Notes: generated by a model not told the origin, from the letters alone. Shown: positions 43,661 to 52,618, counted from the first letter of the stretch. The stretch: 64,000 bases of DNA from Paracoccaceae bacterium (GCA_014762635.1 JABURR010000063.1:1-64000); one strand, 5' to 3'. Translations and numbers: made by a program.

Positions 43661-43980
43661 TCTCGCTGAAACTTTTCTGGACCGTGACGATCCTTCTGGC
43701 GATCGGGACCTTCCTGATCCGTTTCTCGTTCCTGGGGATGATCGGGGACCGCCCCATGCCCGGGTGGGTGCGGACCCATCTGCGCTATACCGGGGTCGCG
43801 GTCTTTCCGGCGCTGATAACGCCCCTGGTGCTCTGGCCCGAGGTGACAGGCGGCAGTTTCGATCCGATCCGCCTGTTCGCGGCGCTGGCCGTTCTGGCGG
43901 TTGGCCTGCGCTTCAACGCGATCTTCGCGATCACGGCGGGAATGGGCTCGCTCTACCTGCTGCGCTATCTATTCGGGTAG
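43657..43980 (+). CDS. azlD: AzlD-family exporter small subunit
   Basis: 107 residues with three to four membrane helices and TFLIRFSFLGMIG plus the RYTGVAVFPALI motif of AzlD. Overlaps azlC (ATGA). Its stop is 3 nt from the convergent PhyH stop. Confidence 0.9.
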   Translation: MISLKLFWTVTILLAIGTFLIRFSFLGMIGDRPMPGWVRTHLRYTGVAVFPALITPLVLWPEVTGGSFDPIRLFAALAVLAVGLRFNAIFAITAGMGSLYLLRYLFG

Positions 43981-43983
43981 CCC

Positions 43984-44880
43984 CTACGCCTTGGCAAAGG
44001 CCGATTTCGCCCCGCCTGATTGCTGAGACTTGAAGATCGAACTGGCATCCGGCGCCGGGGGCAGGGGGATGCTGACGGGCACGATCTCGATCCGCGGCGT
44101 CAGGCACAGTTTGCCGGTAATCAGCCGGTCCTGTAGGTCGTCCCACAGCGCCCTTTGACCCAGTTGGTGGATATAGGAGGGCGCCCCCAGAAGCGGCCAG
44201 GCATCGGCGGCGTGGCATTCGTAGAACAGGATCATCCGGTTGCGATCGCTCAGGTTCGGGGCTGAACCGTGCAATACGCGGGCGTGGTGCACCGTCATGT
44301 TGCCGGCCTTGCCGGTCAGCGTCACGGCCTTGTCGGCCTCGAACAGCGGATCGTCTGGGTCGATGGCGCCGCAGAAGACGCCATTCGCATGGTGGCTCAG
44401 GATCGGGCCCTTGTGCGTGCCCGGGATCACCTGCAAGGGCCCGTTCGCCGCGTCCACATCCTCGAGCATCAGCCCGAAAGCCAGCATGCTGTCGTTGGTA
44501 TGCGGATAGAAGGCCCAGTCCTGGTGCCATTCCACCGCCGCGCCGCCGCCCGGCGCCTTGGTGTTCAGCTTCGAGGTCTGGATCAGGGCGTCCGGCCCCA
44601 GCAGATCGGTCAGGACTTCGGTTACCCCCGAGTTGCTCAGGATCTCCCAGAAATAGGGATGCCGCTTGTGCGGCAGCTTGATCCGGGTCAGGCGCGGGTT
44701 GTCGGCGGTATGACCCTGATCCAGCTCGAAGACATCGTTGGTCTCGGTCAGGGTCCGGGACTGCTCGATCAGGTCATAGGTGATGCGCCGCAACTCGGCC
44801 AACTGGTCAGGGGTGACGGCATTCTCGACCATGAGATAGCCGTTTTCATCATAGAAGGCCTTCTGGGTATCGCTCAGCAT
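43984..44880 (-). CDS. PhyH-family Fe(II)/2-oxoglutarate dioxygenase (third of three)
   Basis: 298 residues. Facial triad H119 and D121 (WHQD) and H204 (HGSAPN), R213/R215 for 2-oxoglutarate. Last gene of a minus-strand SDR / beta-hydroxyacid dehydrogenase / PhyH operon. Its distal motif HGSAPN resembles the HGSGPN of the first copy more than the second copy. Confidence 0.88.
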   Translation of the reverse strand: MLSDTQKAFYDENGYLMVENAVTPDQLAELRRITYDLIEQSRTLTETNDVFELDQGHTADNPRLTRIKLPHKRHPYFWEILSNSGVTEVLTDLLGPDALIQTSKLNTKAPGGGAAVEWHQDWAFYPHTNDSMLAFGLMLEDVDAANGPLQVIPGTHKGPILSHHANGVFCGAIDPDDPLFEADKAVTLTGKAGNMTVHHARVLHGSAPNLSDRNRMILFYECHAADAWPLLGAPSYIHQLGQRALWDDLQDRLITGKLCLTPRIEIVPVSIPLPPAPDASSIFKSQQSGGAKSAFAKA

Positions 44881-44911
44881 CGTCCGTCTCCGCTGCGTGG
44901 GAAGAGGGGGC

Positions 44912-45838
44912 TCAGGCCCCCTTCTTCACTTCTTCTTCCATGTCGATCCCGTTCAGGCGTCCGATGTGATCCGAGACCATCGGCACATAGTCCGCGCCGT
45001 GACCGATCGCTTCCACATGGGTGTAGTAATGCTTGGTGGCCGCCGCCATGATGCCGACCACGCCCGCGGCGCTGGCCATGTTGTTGGCATAGCGCACGTC
45101 CTTCGAGGCATTCGCGATGGTGAACTTGTGGGCGTCGCGATTGCGGTCCACGGCATAGCTCATGAAGGTGTCGAAGAAGCCGCAGCCCATGCGGCTCGGG
45201 GCCATGACTTCGCGGAATTTCTGCGGGGCGATGCCGACCTTCGCGCCCATCACCAGCGCCTCGGAATAGATCGCGCCATAGCTCATGCCGATGAAGTTCA
45301 TCAGCAGCTTCATCTTGTGCGCGCTGCCCACCGGGCCGATGTGGTTGATGGTGCCCGCCCAGCAATCGATGACCGGCTGGACCTTGGCGAAGGTGGCGTC
45401 GTCGCAGCCGACCATGGCGTCGAGCATGCCTTCCTCGGCCTCTTTCGGGGTCCGGCCCAGCGGCGCATCGACCATCGTGACGCCCTGCTTGGCCATGTCG
45501 GCGGCGAGCGCAATGGTCGAGCTGGGATCGGCGGTGGTCGTGTCGATCACGATCAGCCCCTCGCGCGCACCGGCAAGGATACCGTCTTCGCCGCGGATGA
45601 TCTCCTCGACGAAATCGCTGTTTGGCAGGCAGATGTGGACGATGTCGCAGTTCTCGGCGATTTCCTTGGCGGTGGCGGCCTCTTTCGCGCCCATCGAGAC
45701 GAGGTTTTCCACCGGCGTGCGGTTGCGGTTGCCCTTGATCCAGAGGTCATAGCCGCCAAGCCGGATGTTCTTGGCCATGCCGTGGCCCATGAAGCCGACG
45801 CCGATGAAGCCGATTACGGGTTTGCTGTTGTCTGCCAT
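44912..45838 (-). CDS. Beta-hydroxyacid dehydrogenase with GRTP substrate loop (paralog 2)
   Basis: 308 residues. GFIGVGFMGHGMAKNIR binds NAD, the catalytic lysine lies in HKMKLLMNFIGM, and the substrate loop reads DAPLGRTP instead of DAPVSGG, exactly as in the paralog at 36267. The two share further loops such as SNGSKDVRYYN / ANASKDVRYAN. Works between an SDR and a PhyH gene in one operon. Confidence 0.88.
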   Translation of the reverse strand: MADNSKPVIGFIGVGFMGHGMAKNIRLGGYDLWIKGNRNRTPVENLVSMGAKEAATAKEIAENCDIVHICLPNSDFVEEIIRGEDGILAGAREGLIVIDTTTADPSSTIALAADMAKQGVTMVDAPLGRTPKEAEEGMLDAMVGCDDATFAKVQPVIDCWAGTINHIGPVGSAHKMKLLMNFIGMSYGAIYSEALVMGAKVGIAPQKFREVMAPSRMGCGFFDTFMSYAVDRNRDAHKFTIANASKDVRYANNMASAAGVVGIMAAATKHYYTHVEAIGHGADYVPMVSDHIGRLNGIDMEEEVKKGA

Positions 45839-45863
45839 GATTTCTCCTGATGTCTGTTTAATC

Positions 45864-46628
45864 TCAAAGACTGGCGGTGATGCCGCCGTCGACGAATAGC
45901 GTGTGTCCGTTGACGAAGCTGGACGCGTCCGAGGCGAGGAAGACGCAGGCGCCGACCAGTTCCTCGATCTTGCCCCAGCGGCCTGCGGGGGTGCGTTTTT
46001 CGAGCCAGGCGCAGAACTCGGGGTCTTCGACCAGCGCCTTGTTCAGCGGCGTGTCGAAATAGCCCGGCGCGATGGCGTTGATCTGCAGCCCGTGTTTCGC
46101 CCAGTCGGTCGCCATCCCCTTCGTCAGGTTCGCCACCGCGCCCTTGCTGGCGGTGTAGGGCGCGATGCCCGGTCGGGCGAGTGCTGTCTGGACCGAGGCG
46201 ATGTTGATGATCTTGCCGCGCCCGCGCCCGATCATGTGCCGGGCCACCGCTTGCCCGACGTAGAAGACGGAATTGACGTTGGTGCGCATGAGCCGGTCGA
46301 AATCGGCCGGCGCGAAATCCTCAAGCGGGCCGCGGTGCTGCATCCCGGCGTTGTTGATCAGGATGTCGATGGGGCCGTTTTCGGCTTCGAAGTCGTCGAT
46401 GGCCGCAGCGGCGCCCTCGGCATCGGTGGCGTCGAAGGACAGGGTGTGGACGGTGAAACCATCAGTCTTGAATTCGGCAGCGGCGGCTTCCAATCGGCCC
46501 TTGTCGCGGCCGTTCAGGATGACTGTGGCCCCGGCTTCGGCCAGGCCCTTGGCCAGCCCCCTACCGATCCCCATGGTCGATCCCGTGATCAGTGCGGTCC
46601 GCCCGCCGAGGTCGAACATCTGTGTCAT
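45864..46628 (-). CDS. Short-chain dehydrogenase, gluconate-5-dehydrogenase-like
   Basis: 254-residue SDR with GSTMGIGRGLA, NNAGMQHRGPLEDF, catalytic YTASKGAV. The NNAGMQHR segment is typical of gluconate 5-dehydrogenase (IdnO/Gno). It is divergent from IdnD, an L-idonate 5-dehydrogenase, which supports a 5-ketogluconate reductase role. The ATG at 46628 is used; earlier starts cross a GGTATACC site. Confidence 0.85.
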   Translation of the reverse strand: MTQMFDLGGRTALITGSTMGIGRGLAKGLAEAGATVILNGRDKGRLEAAAAEFKTDGFTVHTLSFDATDAEGAAAAIDDFEAENGPIDILINNAGMQHRGPLEDFAPADFDRLMRTNVNSVFYVGQAVARHMIGRGRGKIINIASVQTALARPGIAPYTASKGAVANLTKGMATDWAKHGLQINAIAPGYFDTPLNKALVEDPEFCAWLEKRTPAGRWGKIEELVGACVFLASDASSFVNGHTLFVDGGITASL

Positions 46629-46713
46629 CTGGACTCTTCCCGTGCCTGAGCCATGCTTGGGTTTCCGAGGGTGCCCTGCGCGTAAGGGGAACGGCGTGGT
46701 TGCACCTTTCGGA

Positions 46714-46729
46714 AAATGGTATACCATTT
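46714..46729. promoter_or_regulatory. GGTATACC palindrome, copy 4
   Basis: AAATGGTATACCATTT, a perfect 16-bp palindrome between the SDR (minus) and IdnD (plus) starts, 86 nt and 67 nt away. Confidence 0.85.
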
Positions 46730-46795
46730 CGACCGGTCCGCAAGCATCAATTGACCGTGGATACCGTTCACACATCACCGGAGATCGTCTGAGAG

Positions 46796-47827
46796 ATGAA
46801 AGCTCTGATAATTCACGGCAAACAGGACCTCAGGATCGGGGATATCGAGACCGATGCGCTGGGCGCCGGCCAGGTGAAACTGCGGATTCGGCGCGGCGGG
46901 ATCTGTGGGTCTGATCTGCATTATTATTTTCATGGCGGGATGGGTGCGATTCGTGTCCGCGAACCCGTGGTTCTGGGGCACGAGGTTTCGGGCGAGATCA
47001 CGGAAATCGGCCCCGGGGTCGAGGGCCTGGCGCCGGGGGATCTGGTCGCGGTTTCACCCTCGCGCCCTTGCGGGACCTGCACCTATTGTCGCGAGGGTTT
47101 GCCAAACCAATGTCTGAACATGCGCTTCTATGGCTCGGCCATGCCGATGCCGCATATCCAGGGCGCCTTTCGGCAGGAACTGGTGGCCGAGGCCTGGCAG
47201 TGCATCCCGGCAAAGGGCCTCACCCCGGCCGAGGCGGCCATGGCCGAACCGCTGGCCGTGTGCATTCATGCGTCGCACCAGGCTGGCGACCTTGTCGGCA
47301 AGCGTGTCCTGATCACGGGCAGCGGGCCGATCGGCGTTCTGATGACGCTGGTAGCACGCCGCGCGGGGGCCTCGGAAATCGTGGTGTCCGATATCCTGGA
47401 CAAGCCGCTTGAATTCGCCTCGGCGGCCGGGGCCGACCGGGTGATCAACGGCGTGACCGAGCCCGATGCCATGACCGCGTATCAGGCAGATAAAGGCTAC
47501 TTCGACGTGCAGTTCGAATGCTCCAGCGCCGAGGTTGCCCTGGCCGAAGGGATCAAGGCCCTGCGTCCGCGCGGCACGGTGGTCCAACTCGGGATGGGCG
47601 GAGACATGTCCGTGCCGATGCAGCAGATCACCGTGAAGGAGCTTTCGCTGAAGGGATCGTTCCGGTTCCACGCCGAGTTCGCCACCGCTGTCGCCTTCAT
47701 GTCGAAGGGGCTGATCGACGTGAAGCCGCTGCTGACGCACGAATTCTCGTATCTCGATCACGGCGAGGCCTTCGCCGTAGCCGCCGACAAGAGCCAGTCG
47801 ATGAAGGTGCAGTTTGATTTCGCCTGA
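46796..47827 (+). CDS. idnD: L-idonate 5-dehydrogenase-like zinc alcohol dehydrogenase
   Basis: 343-residue MDR enzyme. Catalytic zinc site starts with ICGSDLHYY and GHEVSGEI; the structural-zinc lobe has CGTCTYC and NQC cysteines; the NAD domain has ITGSGPIGVLM. The CGSDLHYYFHGG segment is characteristic of L-idonate 5-dehydrogenase. First gene of a five-gene plus-strand operon. Confidence 0.87.
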   Translation: MKALIIHGKQDLRIGDIETDALGAGQVKLRIRRGGICGSDLHYYFHGGMGAIRVREPVVLGHEVSGEITEIGPGVEGLAPGDLVAVSPSRPCGTCTYCREGLPNQCLNMRFYGSAMPMPHIQGAFRQELVAEAWQCIPAKGLTPAEAAMAEPLAVCIHASHQAGDLVGKRVLITGSGPIGVLMTLVARRAGASEIVVSDILDKPLEFASAAGADRVINGVTEPDAMTAYQADKGYFDVQFECSSAEVALAEGIKALRPRGTVVQLGMGGDMSVPMQQITVKELSLKGSFRFHAEFATAVAFMSKGLIDVKPLLTHEFSYLDHGEAFAVAADKSQSMKVQFDFA

Positions 47828-47875
47828 CCTGCCAATTCCGCCTGCGGCGCGATGCTCCAACCAAGGGAACCGGAC

Positions 47876-49072
47876 ATGAAGATCACCGGCATCGAAACCA
47901 TTCGCATTGCCGAGCGGCCAAACCTGATCTGGCTTCAGGTGCAGACCGATGAAGGCCTGACCGGTCTTGGGGAGACCTTCTTCGGTGCCGAAACCGTCGA
48001 GGCCTATGTTCACACGGAACTCGCTCCGCGCATGATCGGGCAGGATCCGCTTCGGATCGAGCACCTGGCCCGCGCCGCCGAGGGCTATCTTGGCTGGCGG
48101 TCGAGCGGGGCCGAGATGCGCGGCAACTCGGCTTTCGACATCGCGCTCTGGGACTTGTTGGGCAAGGTCACCGGCCAGCCGGTGGCGCAGCTTCTGGGCG
48201 GGTTCACCCGTGAGAAGATCCGCACATACAACACCTGCGCCGGGACCGAATACGTCAAGAACACCGAAGGCCAGAAGATGGTCAACTATGGCCTCGGGAC
48301 CAACGCTGATCGGAACTACGACGATCTGAACGGCTTTCTTCATCGGGCCGACGAACTGGCGCTCTCGCTTCTGGACGAGGGCATCACGGCGATGAAGATC
48401 TGGCCCTTCGACGAGGCGGCCGAGGCCACGAACGGCATGTCGATCTCGAAGGAGCAGTTGAAGAAGGCGCTGGAGCCCTTCGAGAAGATCCGCGCCGCCG
48501 TGGGCGACAAGATGGACATCATGGTCGAGTTCCACTCCATGTGGCAGCTTCTGCCCGCGATGGAGATCGCCCGGGCGCTGGAACCCTTCGGCACCTACTG
48601 GCACGAAGATCCGATCCGGATGGATAGCCTTGAACTGCTCAAGCGCTATGCGCAGGTTTCGCCCGCGCCGATCTGTGCGTCGGAAACTCTGGGCGGGATC
48701 GGGGCGTTCAAGGATCTGCTGGATACGGGGGTTGCCGGGATCGTCATGCTGGACCTGAGCTGGTGCGGCGGGATTTCGGCGGCGCGCAAGGTCGCCGCAA
48801 TGGCCGAGGCGCACAAGCTACCCATTGCCCCGCACGACTGTACCGGGCCGGTGGTGCTGACCGCGTCGACCCACCTGTCGCTGGCCGCGCCCAACGCGCT
48901 GATCCAGGAAAGCGTGCGCGCCTTCTACAACACCTGGTACCGCGATCTTGTCACCGCTCTGCCCACGGTCGCGAACGGCATGATCACCGTCCCTGAAGGC
49001 CCCGGCCTGGGGCTGGAGCTTTCGCCCGATCTGGACCGGGCCTTCACCACTTTCCGCAGAACCTCGAACTAG
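47876..49072 (+). CDS. Enolase-superfamily acid-sugar dehydratase with atypical KxW/ExH site
   Basis: 398 residues. The usual KxK is MKIW (K174, W176); the first metal ligand is E218 within EFH (with H220), followed by E244 (HED) and E270 (SET). H320-D321 lies in APHDCTGP. So the His base is kept while the second Lys is missing. This suggests a galactonate/gluconate-dehydratase-like subgroup of unsettled specificity. It could stand in for the absent uxuA (mannonate dehydratase), but that is inference. AAGGGAA precedes the ATG at 47876. Confidence 0.85.
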   Translation: MKITGIETIRIAERPNLIWLQVQTDEGLTGLGETFFGAETVEAYVHTELAPRMIGQDPLRIEHLARAAEGYLGWRSSGAEMRGNSAFDIALWDLLGKVTGQPVAQLLGGFTREKIRTYNTCAGTEYVKNTEGQKMVNYGLGTNADRNYDDLNGFLHRADELALSLLDEGITAMKIWPFDEAAEATNGMSISKEQLKKALEPFEKIRAAVGDKMDIMVEFHSMWQLLPAMEIARALEPFGTYWHEDPIRMDSLELLKRYAQVSPAPICASETLGGIGAFKDLLDTGVAGIVMLDLSWCGGISAARKVAAMAEAHKLPIAPHDCTGPVVLTASTHLSLAAPNALIQESVRAFYNTWYRDLVTALPTVANGMITVPEGPGLGLELSPDLDRAFTTFRRTSN

Positions 49073-49087
49073 AGAGGACGCCGCAGC

Positions 49088-50005
49088 ATGGCTCACTACA
49101 CCTATTCCGGCATATGGCCCGTCGCGCCGACCCCGTTTCACCCAGACGGGCAGGTCGATCACGACGGGATGAAACGCGTGCTGGACTGCATGATCGACCA
49201 GGGCGTGGATGGCATCTGCATCCTGGCCAACTTCTCGGAGCAGTTCCTGATTTCCGACGCGGAGCGGGCCGCGCTGACGCGCCTGTCGCTGGAACATGTG
49301 GCGGGCCGGGTGCCGGTCATCGTCACGATCAGCCATTACGCGACCGAGATCGTTGTGGCCCGCGCGACCGAGGCCAAGGCGCTGGGCGCAGCGATGGTGA
49401 TGATGATGCCGCCCTATCACGGGGCGCTTCTGAAGGGCACGCCCGAGCAGACCTTCGAACAGTTCCGCCGCGTGGGCGAGGTGGGCATCCCGATCATGTT
49501 GCAGGACGCGCCCTTGTCAGGTGTCGATCTGCCGGTACCGCTGCTGGTCCAGATGGCGCAGGAGATCGAGATGCTGAAACTCTTCAAGATCGAATGCCCT
49601 CAGGCAGCAGCCAAACTGCGCGCCCTGGTCGAGGCGGGCGGTGCCGCGATCGAGGGGCCGTTCGACGGCGAGGAGGCGATCACGCTCATGGCAGACCTCG
49701 ATGCTGGCGCCAGCGGAACCATGACCTCGGCCCTGATCCCCGACCTGATCAAGCCGGTGGTGACCGCCCATCTGGCGGGCGACCGGGCTTCGGCGCTGGC
49801 GCAATATGCGCGCGTGCTGCCGGTGGTGAACCATGAAAACCGGCAATGCGGGTTCCGCGCCACCAAGGCGGCGATGGTCGAAGGCGGGGTGATCGCCTCG
49901 GAGTTCTGCCGCCACCCGATCCCGCCGCTGCATCCGCAAACCCGCGACACCCTGCTTGAACTCATGCGCCCGCTCGATCCGATCGTGCTGCGCTGGGGCA
50001 AGTAG
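49088..50005 (+). CDS. DHDPS/NAL-family keto-deoxy-acid dehydratase or aldolase
   Basis: 305-residue class I (Schiff-base) lyase. K167 in LFKIEC forms the imine. The catalytic Tyr position of DHDPS reads MLQDAP here, as I recall for L-2-keto-3-deoxyarabonate dehydratases. Such an enzyme would give alpha-ketoglutarate semialdehyde, the substrate of the dehydrogenase at 58388. Starts 15 nt after the dehydratase gene in the idnD operon. Confidence 0.85.
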   Translation: MAHYTYSGIWPVAPTPFHPDGQVDHDGMKRVLDCMIDQGVDGICILANFSEQFLISDAERAALTRLSLEHVAGRVPVIVTISHYATEIVVARATEAKALGAAMVMMMPPYHGALLKGTPEQTFEQFRRVGEVGIPIMLQDAPLSGVDLPVPLLVQMAQEIEMLKLFKIECPQAAAKLRALVEAGGAAIEGPFDGEEAITLMADLDAGASGTMTSALIPDLIKPVVTAHLAGDRASALAQYARVLPVVNHENRQCGFRATKAAMVEGGVIASEFCRHPIPPLHPQTRDTLLELMRPLDPIVLRWGK

Positions 50006-50038
50006 GCCGCGCATCTGAACAAGCTGGAGAAAGACGCA

Positions 50039-51193
50039 ATGCTGCCCAAGGAAAATCATCTGCCCGACGCCCTTCTGGTGGGCCGCGTCTGGCGCCCCGA
50101 GGTATCCGGCGCCGCACTGGTCATGCTGCGCGGCGACCGGGTGATCGACATCACCAACCGCGACGTGCCGACCATGCGCGACCTGATGGAACTGGACGAC
50201 ATCCCCGGCTACCTGCGCGGTGTCGAGGGTGAGGATATTGGCGCGCTGGCGGATATCACTACGAATTCGACCGAGGCTGGTGCGACCGACTGTGTGCGGC
50301 TGCTTTCGCCTGCCGACCTGCAGGTGATCAAGGCCAGCGGCGTGACCTTCGCGGAATCCATGGTCGAGCGGGTGATCGAGGAACAGGCCGCCGGAAACGC
50401 CGACCTCGCCCAGGAAATCCGCGCCAAGGTGGCGGGCATCATCGGAGACTCGCTGCGCGGCATCGTGCCGGGCTCGGAGAAGGCGATGAAGGTGAAGGAG
50501 GTGCTGATCGCCGAAGGCCTGTGGTCGCAATACCTCGAGGTCGGGATCGGGCCGGATGCCGAGGTCTTCACCAAGGCGCAGCCGACATCGTCGGTGGGCT
50601 GGGGCGCGGCGGTGGGGCTGCACCCGATATCAAGCTGGAACAACCCCGAGCCCGAGATCGTGCTGGCGGTCAACAGCCAGGGCCAGATCCGCGGTGCAAC
50701 GCTCGGCAATGACGTGAACCTGCGCGACGTGGAGGGACGCTCGGCTCTGCTGCTGGGCAAGGCCAAGGACAACAACGCGTCGTGTTCCATCGGGCCGTTC
50801 ATCCGCGTCTTCGACGAGGGCTACGGCATGGACGACGTGCGCAAGGCGGAACTGACGCTGCGGGTCGAGGGCGAGGACGGGTTCGTTCTGGACGGCAGGT
50901 CGTCGATGACCCAGATCAGCCGCGACCCCGAAAGCATCGTTGCGCAGACCATTGGCCGCCATCACCAGTACCCGGACGGGTTCATGCTGTTCCTCGGCAC
51001 GCTTTTCGCGCCGATCCAGGACCGCGATCACAAGGGGCAGGGCTTCACCCACAAGGTGGGCGACCGGGTGGCGATCTCGGAGCCGACGCTCGGCACGCTG
51101 GAAAACACGGTGCGGCTGTCGACGGAGTGCCCCGAGTGGCGTATCGGGATCGCCGATACCATGCGCAACCTGGCGGCGCGGGGGCTGCTCTGA
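50039..51193 (+). CDS. FAH-family 2-keto-3-deoxy-pentonate dehydratase-like protein (XylX-like)
   Basis: 384 residues, with a C-terminal FAH domain (WNNPEPEIVLAVNSQGQIRG, GNDVNLRDVEGRSALLLGKAKDNN in outline). Length and domain layout match XylX, the Weimberg-pathway dehydratase of Caulobacter. Would convert 2-keto-3-deoxy-D-xylonate to alpha-ketoglutarate semialdehyde. Together with the DHDPS-type enzyme just upstream there are two candidate enzymes for the same step on different stereoisomers. Confidence 0.83.
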   Translation: MLPKENHLPDALLVGRVWRPEVSGAALVMLRGDRVIDITNRDVPTMRDLMELDDIPGYLRGVEGEDIGALADITTNSTEAGATDCVRLLSPADLQVIKASGVTFAESMVERVIEEQAAGNADLAQEIRAKVAGIIGDSLRGIVPGSEKAMKVKEVLIAEGLWSQYLEVGIGPDAEVFTKAQPTSSVGWGAAVGLHPISSWNNPEPEIVLAVNSQGQIRGATLGNDVNLRDVEGRSALLLGKAKDNNASCSIGPFIRVFDEGYGMDDVRKAELTLRVEGEDGFVLDGRSSMTQISRDPESIVAQTIGRHHQYPDGFMLFLGTLFAPIQDRDHKGQGFTHKVGDRVAISEPTLGTLENTVRLSTECPEWRIGIADTMRNLAARGLL

Positions 51194-51221
51194 CCGGCCT
51201 GCCAGCAAGGGGAATATCCAG

Positions 51222-52142
51222 ATGACTGCGCCCAGCGCCCAGCCCAAGACCCTGCTCTGCGTAGGGGAATGCATGGTCGAGATGGCCCCCACCGCGGGCG
51301 GTGATTTCCGGATGGGCTTCGCGGGGGATACCTATAACGCGGCGTGGTACGCGCGACGCCTGATGCCCAAGGATTGGACAGTGGGCTATGTCACCGGCGT
51401 GGGCGCCGATGCGATCTCGGACCGGATGCTGGCCACGATGCAGGAGGCGGGGATCGACGCTGGCGCGGTGCGAAGGGTGCCCGAGCGGACTGTCGGCCTC
51501 TACCTCATTCAGCTCGACAAGGGGGAGCGCAGCTTCGCTTATTGGCGCGGTCAGTCCGCGGCACGGACCCTGGCCGACGATCCCGGTTGGCTGGAGGACG
51601 TGTTCGCGCGGGCCGGTGCGATCTTCTACTCGGGCATCACTTTGGCAATCCTGCCGGATGAAACGCGCGAGACCTTCCTTGACGCGCTGGAACAGGCGCG
51701 GGCGCGTGGGGTGGTGACGATCTTCGACACCAACATGCGGGCGCGGCTCTGGCCGGGGGCCGAGGCGATGTGCGCGGCAATCATGCAAGGGGCCGCAAAG
51801 GCCGATATCGTGCTGCCGTCCTTCGACGAGGAACAGGATGCCTTTGGCGAGACCACTCAGGCGGAGGTCGCTGCACGCTACCACGAGGCAGGCGCGCGTC
51901 TTGTCGTGGTGAAAAACGGTGCCGGAGAAATCCTCGTGTCCGAGGCCGGGGCAGAGCTGTTTCGCCACACCCCGCAGCCGGTAAAAAGCGTGGTCGATAC
52001 CACGGCTGCCGGGGACAGTTTCGACGCGGGTTTTCTTGCAGCCTATCTTCAGGGGCAAGCGCTGCCCGATGCTGTCTCACGCGGTGCGGAACTGGCCGCG
52101 CAGGTGGTGCAGGCCCCCGGTGCGCTGGTCGAACCCCGCTAG
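51222..52142 (+). CDS. PfkB-family sugar kinase, 2-keto-3-deoxygluconokinase-like
   Basis: 306 residues. N-terminal GECMVEM and GFAGDTYNAAWYARRL are typical of KdgK, and the catalytic loop is DTTAAGDSFDAGF, with Ala in place of the first Gly of GAGD. Phosphorylates 2-keto-3-deoxygluconate to KDPG. No KDPG aldolase gene is in the window. AAGGGGAA precedes the ATG. Its stop codon shares the tetranucleotide CTAG (52139-52142) with the convergent DUF2938 stop. Confidence 0.86.
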   Translation: MTAPSAQPKTLLCVGECMVEMAPTAGGDFRMGFAGDTYNAAWYARRLMPKDWTVGYVTGVGADAISDRMLATMQEAGIDAGAVRRVPERTVGLYLIQLDKGERSFAYWRGQSAARTLADDPGWLEDVFARAGAIFYSGITLAILPDETRETFLDALEQARARGVVTIFDTNMRARLWPGAEAMCAAIMQGAAKADIVLPSFDEEQDAFGETTQAEVAARYHEAGARLVVVKNGAGEILVSEAGAELFRHTPQPVKSVVDTTAAGDSFDAGFLAAYLQGQALPDAVSRGAELAAQVVQAPGALVEPR

Positions 52143-52618
52143 GCCAGCAGCAAGGCCCCGCTCCAAAGCCCCAAGGCGAAGGCCGTATGCGCGGCCACGT
52201 TCATCAGGCGCACCTTCCACGGGTTGGGTGTTCCCGAAGCCGCCCATCCCAACCCCATCCCGGGCTGCAGAAGGAACCAGCCCGCGCCGATGGTGACCAT
52301 GCCGAAGATCCACGCGGGCAGGAAACGCGGCGCGGCGAGCCAGCCCGACCCGACGATCAGCAGGAAGATCGCGCCGTAGACGAGGCCCACCGCGTAATGC
52401 GCGGTCCAGCCGAGCTTGACTTCCTGAGGGTGGGGCTCGGCCTTGGCGATATCGTCGTGAAACACGCGCCCCTTGCCGAGGTGCCAGAACCAGCGGCCCA
52501 CGTTGCCCCAGTTGGGCAGCGGTTGCCCGGCAACCCGGTTCAGGGCCAGGGCCCAGATGTCCATTGCAAGGGTCGCCGTGGCGCCGATGGCCAGGCCTTT
52601 CACGATCAGCTCAATCAT
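52139..52618 (-). CDS. DUF2938 membrane protein
   Basis: 159 residues with four hydrophobic segments; GATATLAMDIWALALNR and GWTAHYAVGLVYGAIF are DUF2938-like. Function unknown. Lies 60 nt downstream of the SMP-30 gene on the same strand and may be read through from the ABC operon. Confidence 0.8.
   Translation of the reverse strand: MIELIVKGLAIGATATLAMDIWALALNRVAGQPLPNWGNVGRWFWHLGKGRVFHDDIAKAEPHPQEVKLGWTAHYAVGLVYGAIFLLIVGSGWLAAPRFLPAWIFGMVTIGAGWFLLQPGMGLGWAASGTPNPWKVRLMNVAAHTAFALGLWSGALLLA

Noticed and set aside
43984-44880. Ectoine hydroxylase assignment for PhyH copies
   Set aside because: No ectABC genes, and lengths and motifs do not specifically match EctD.
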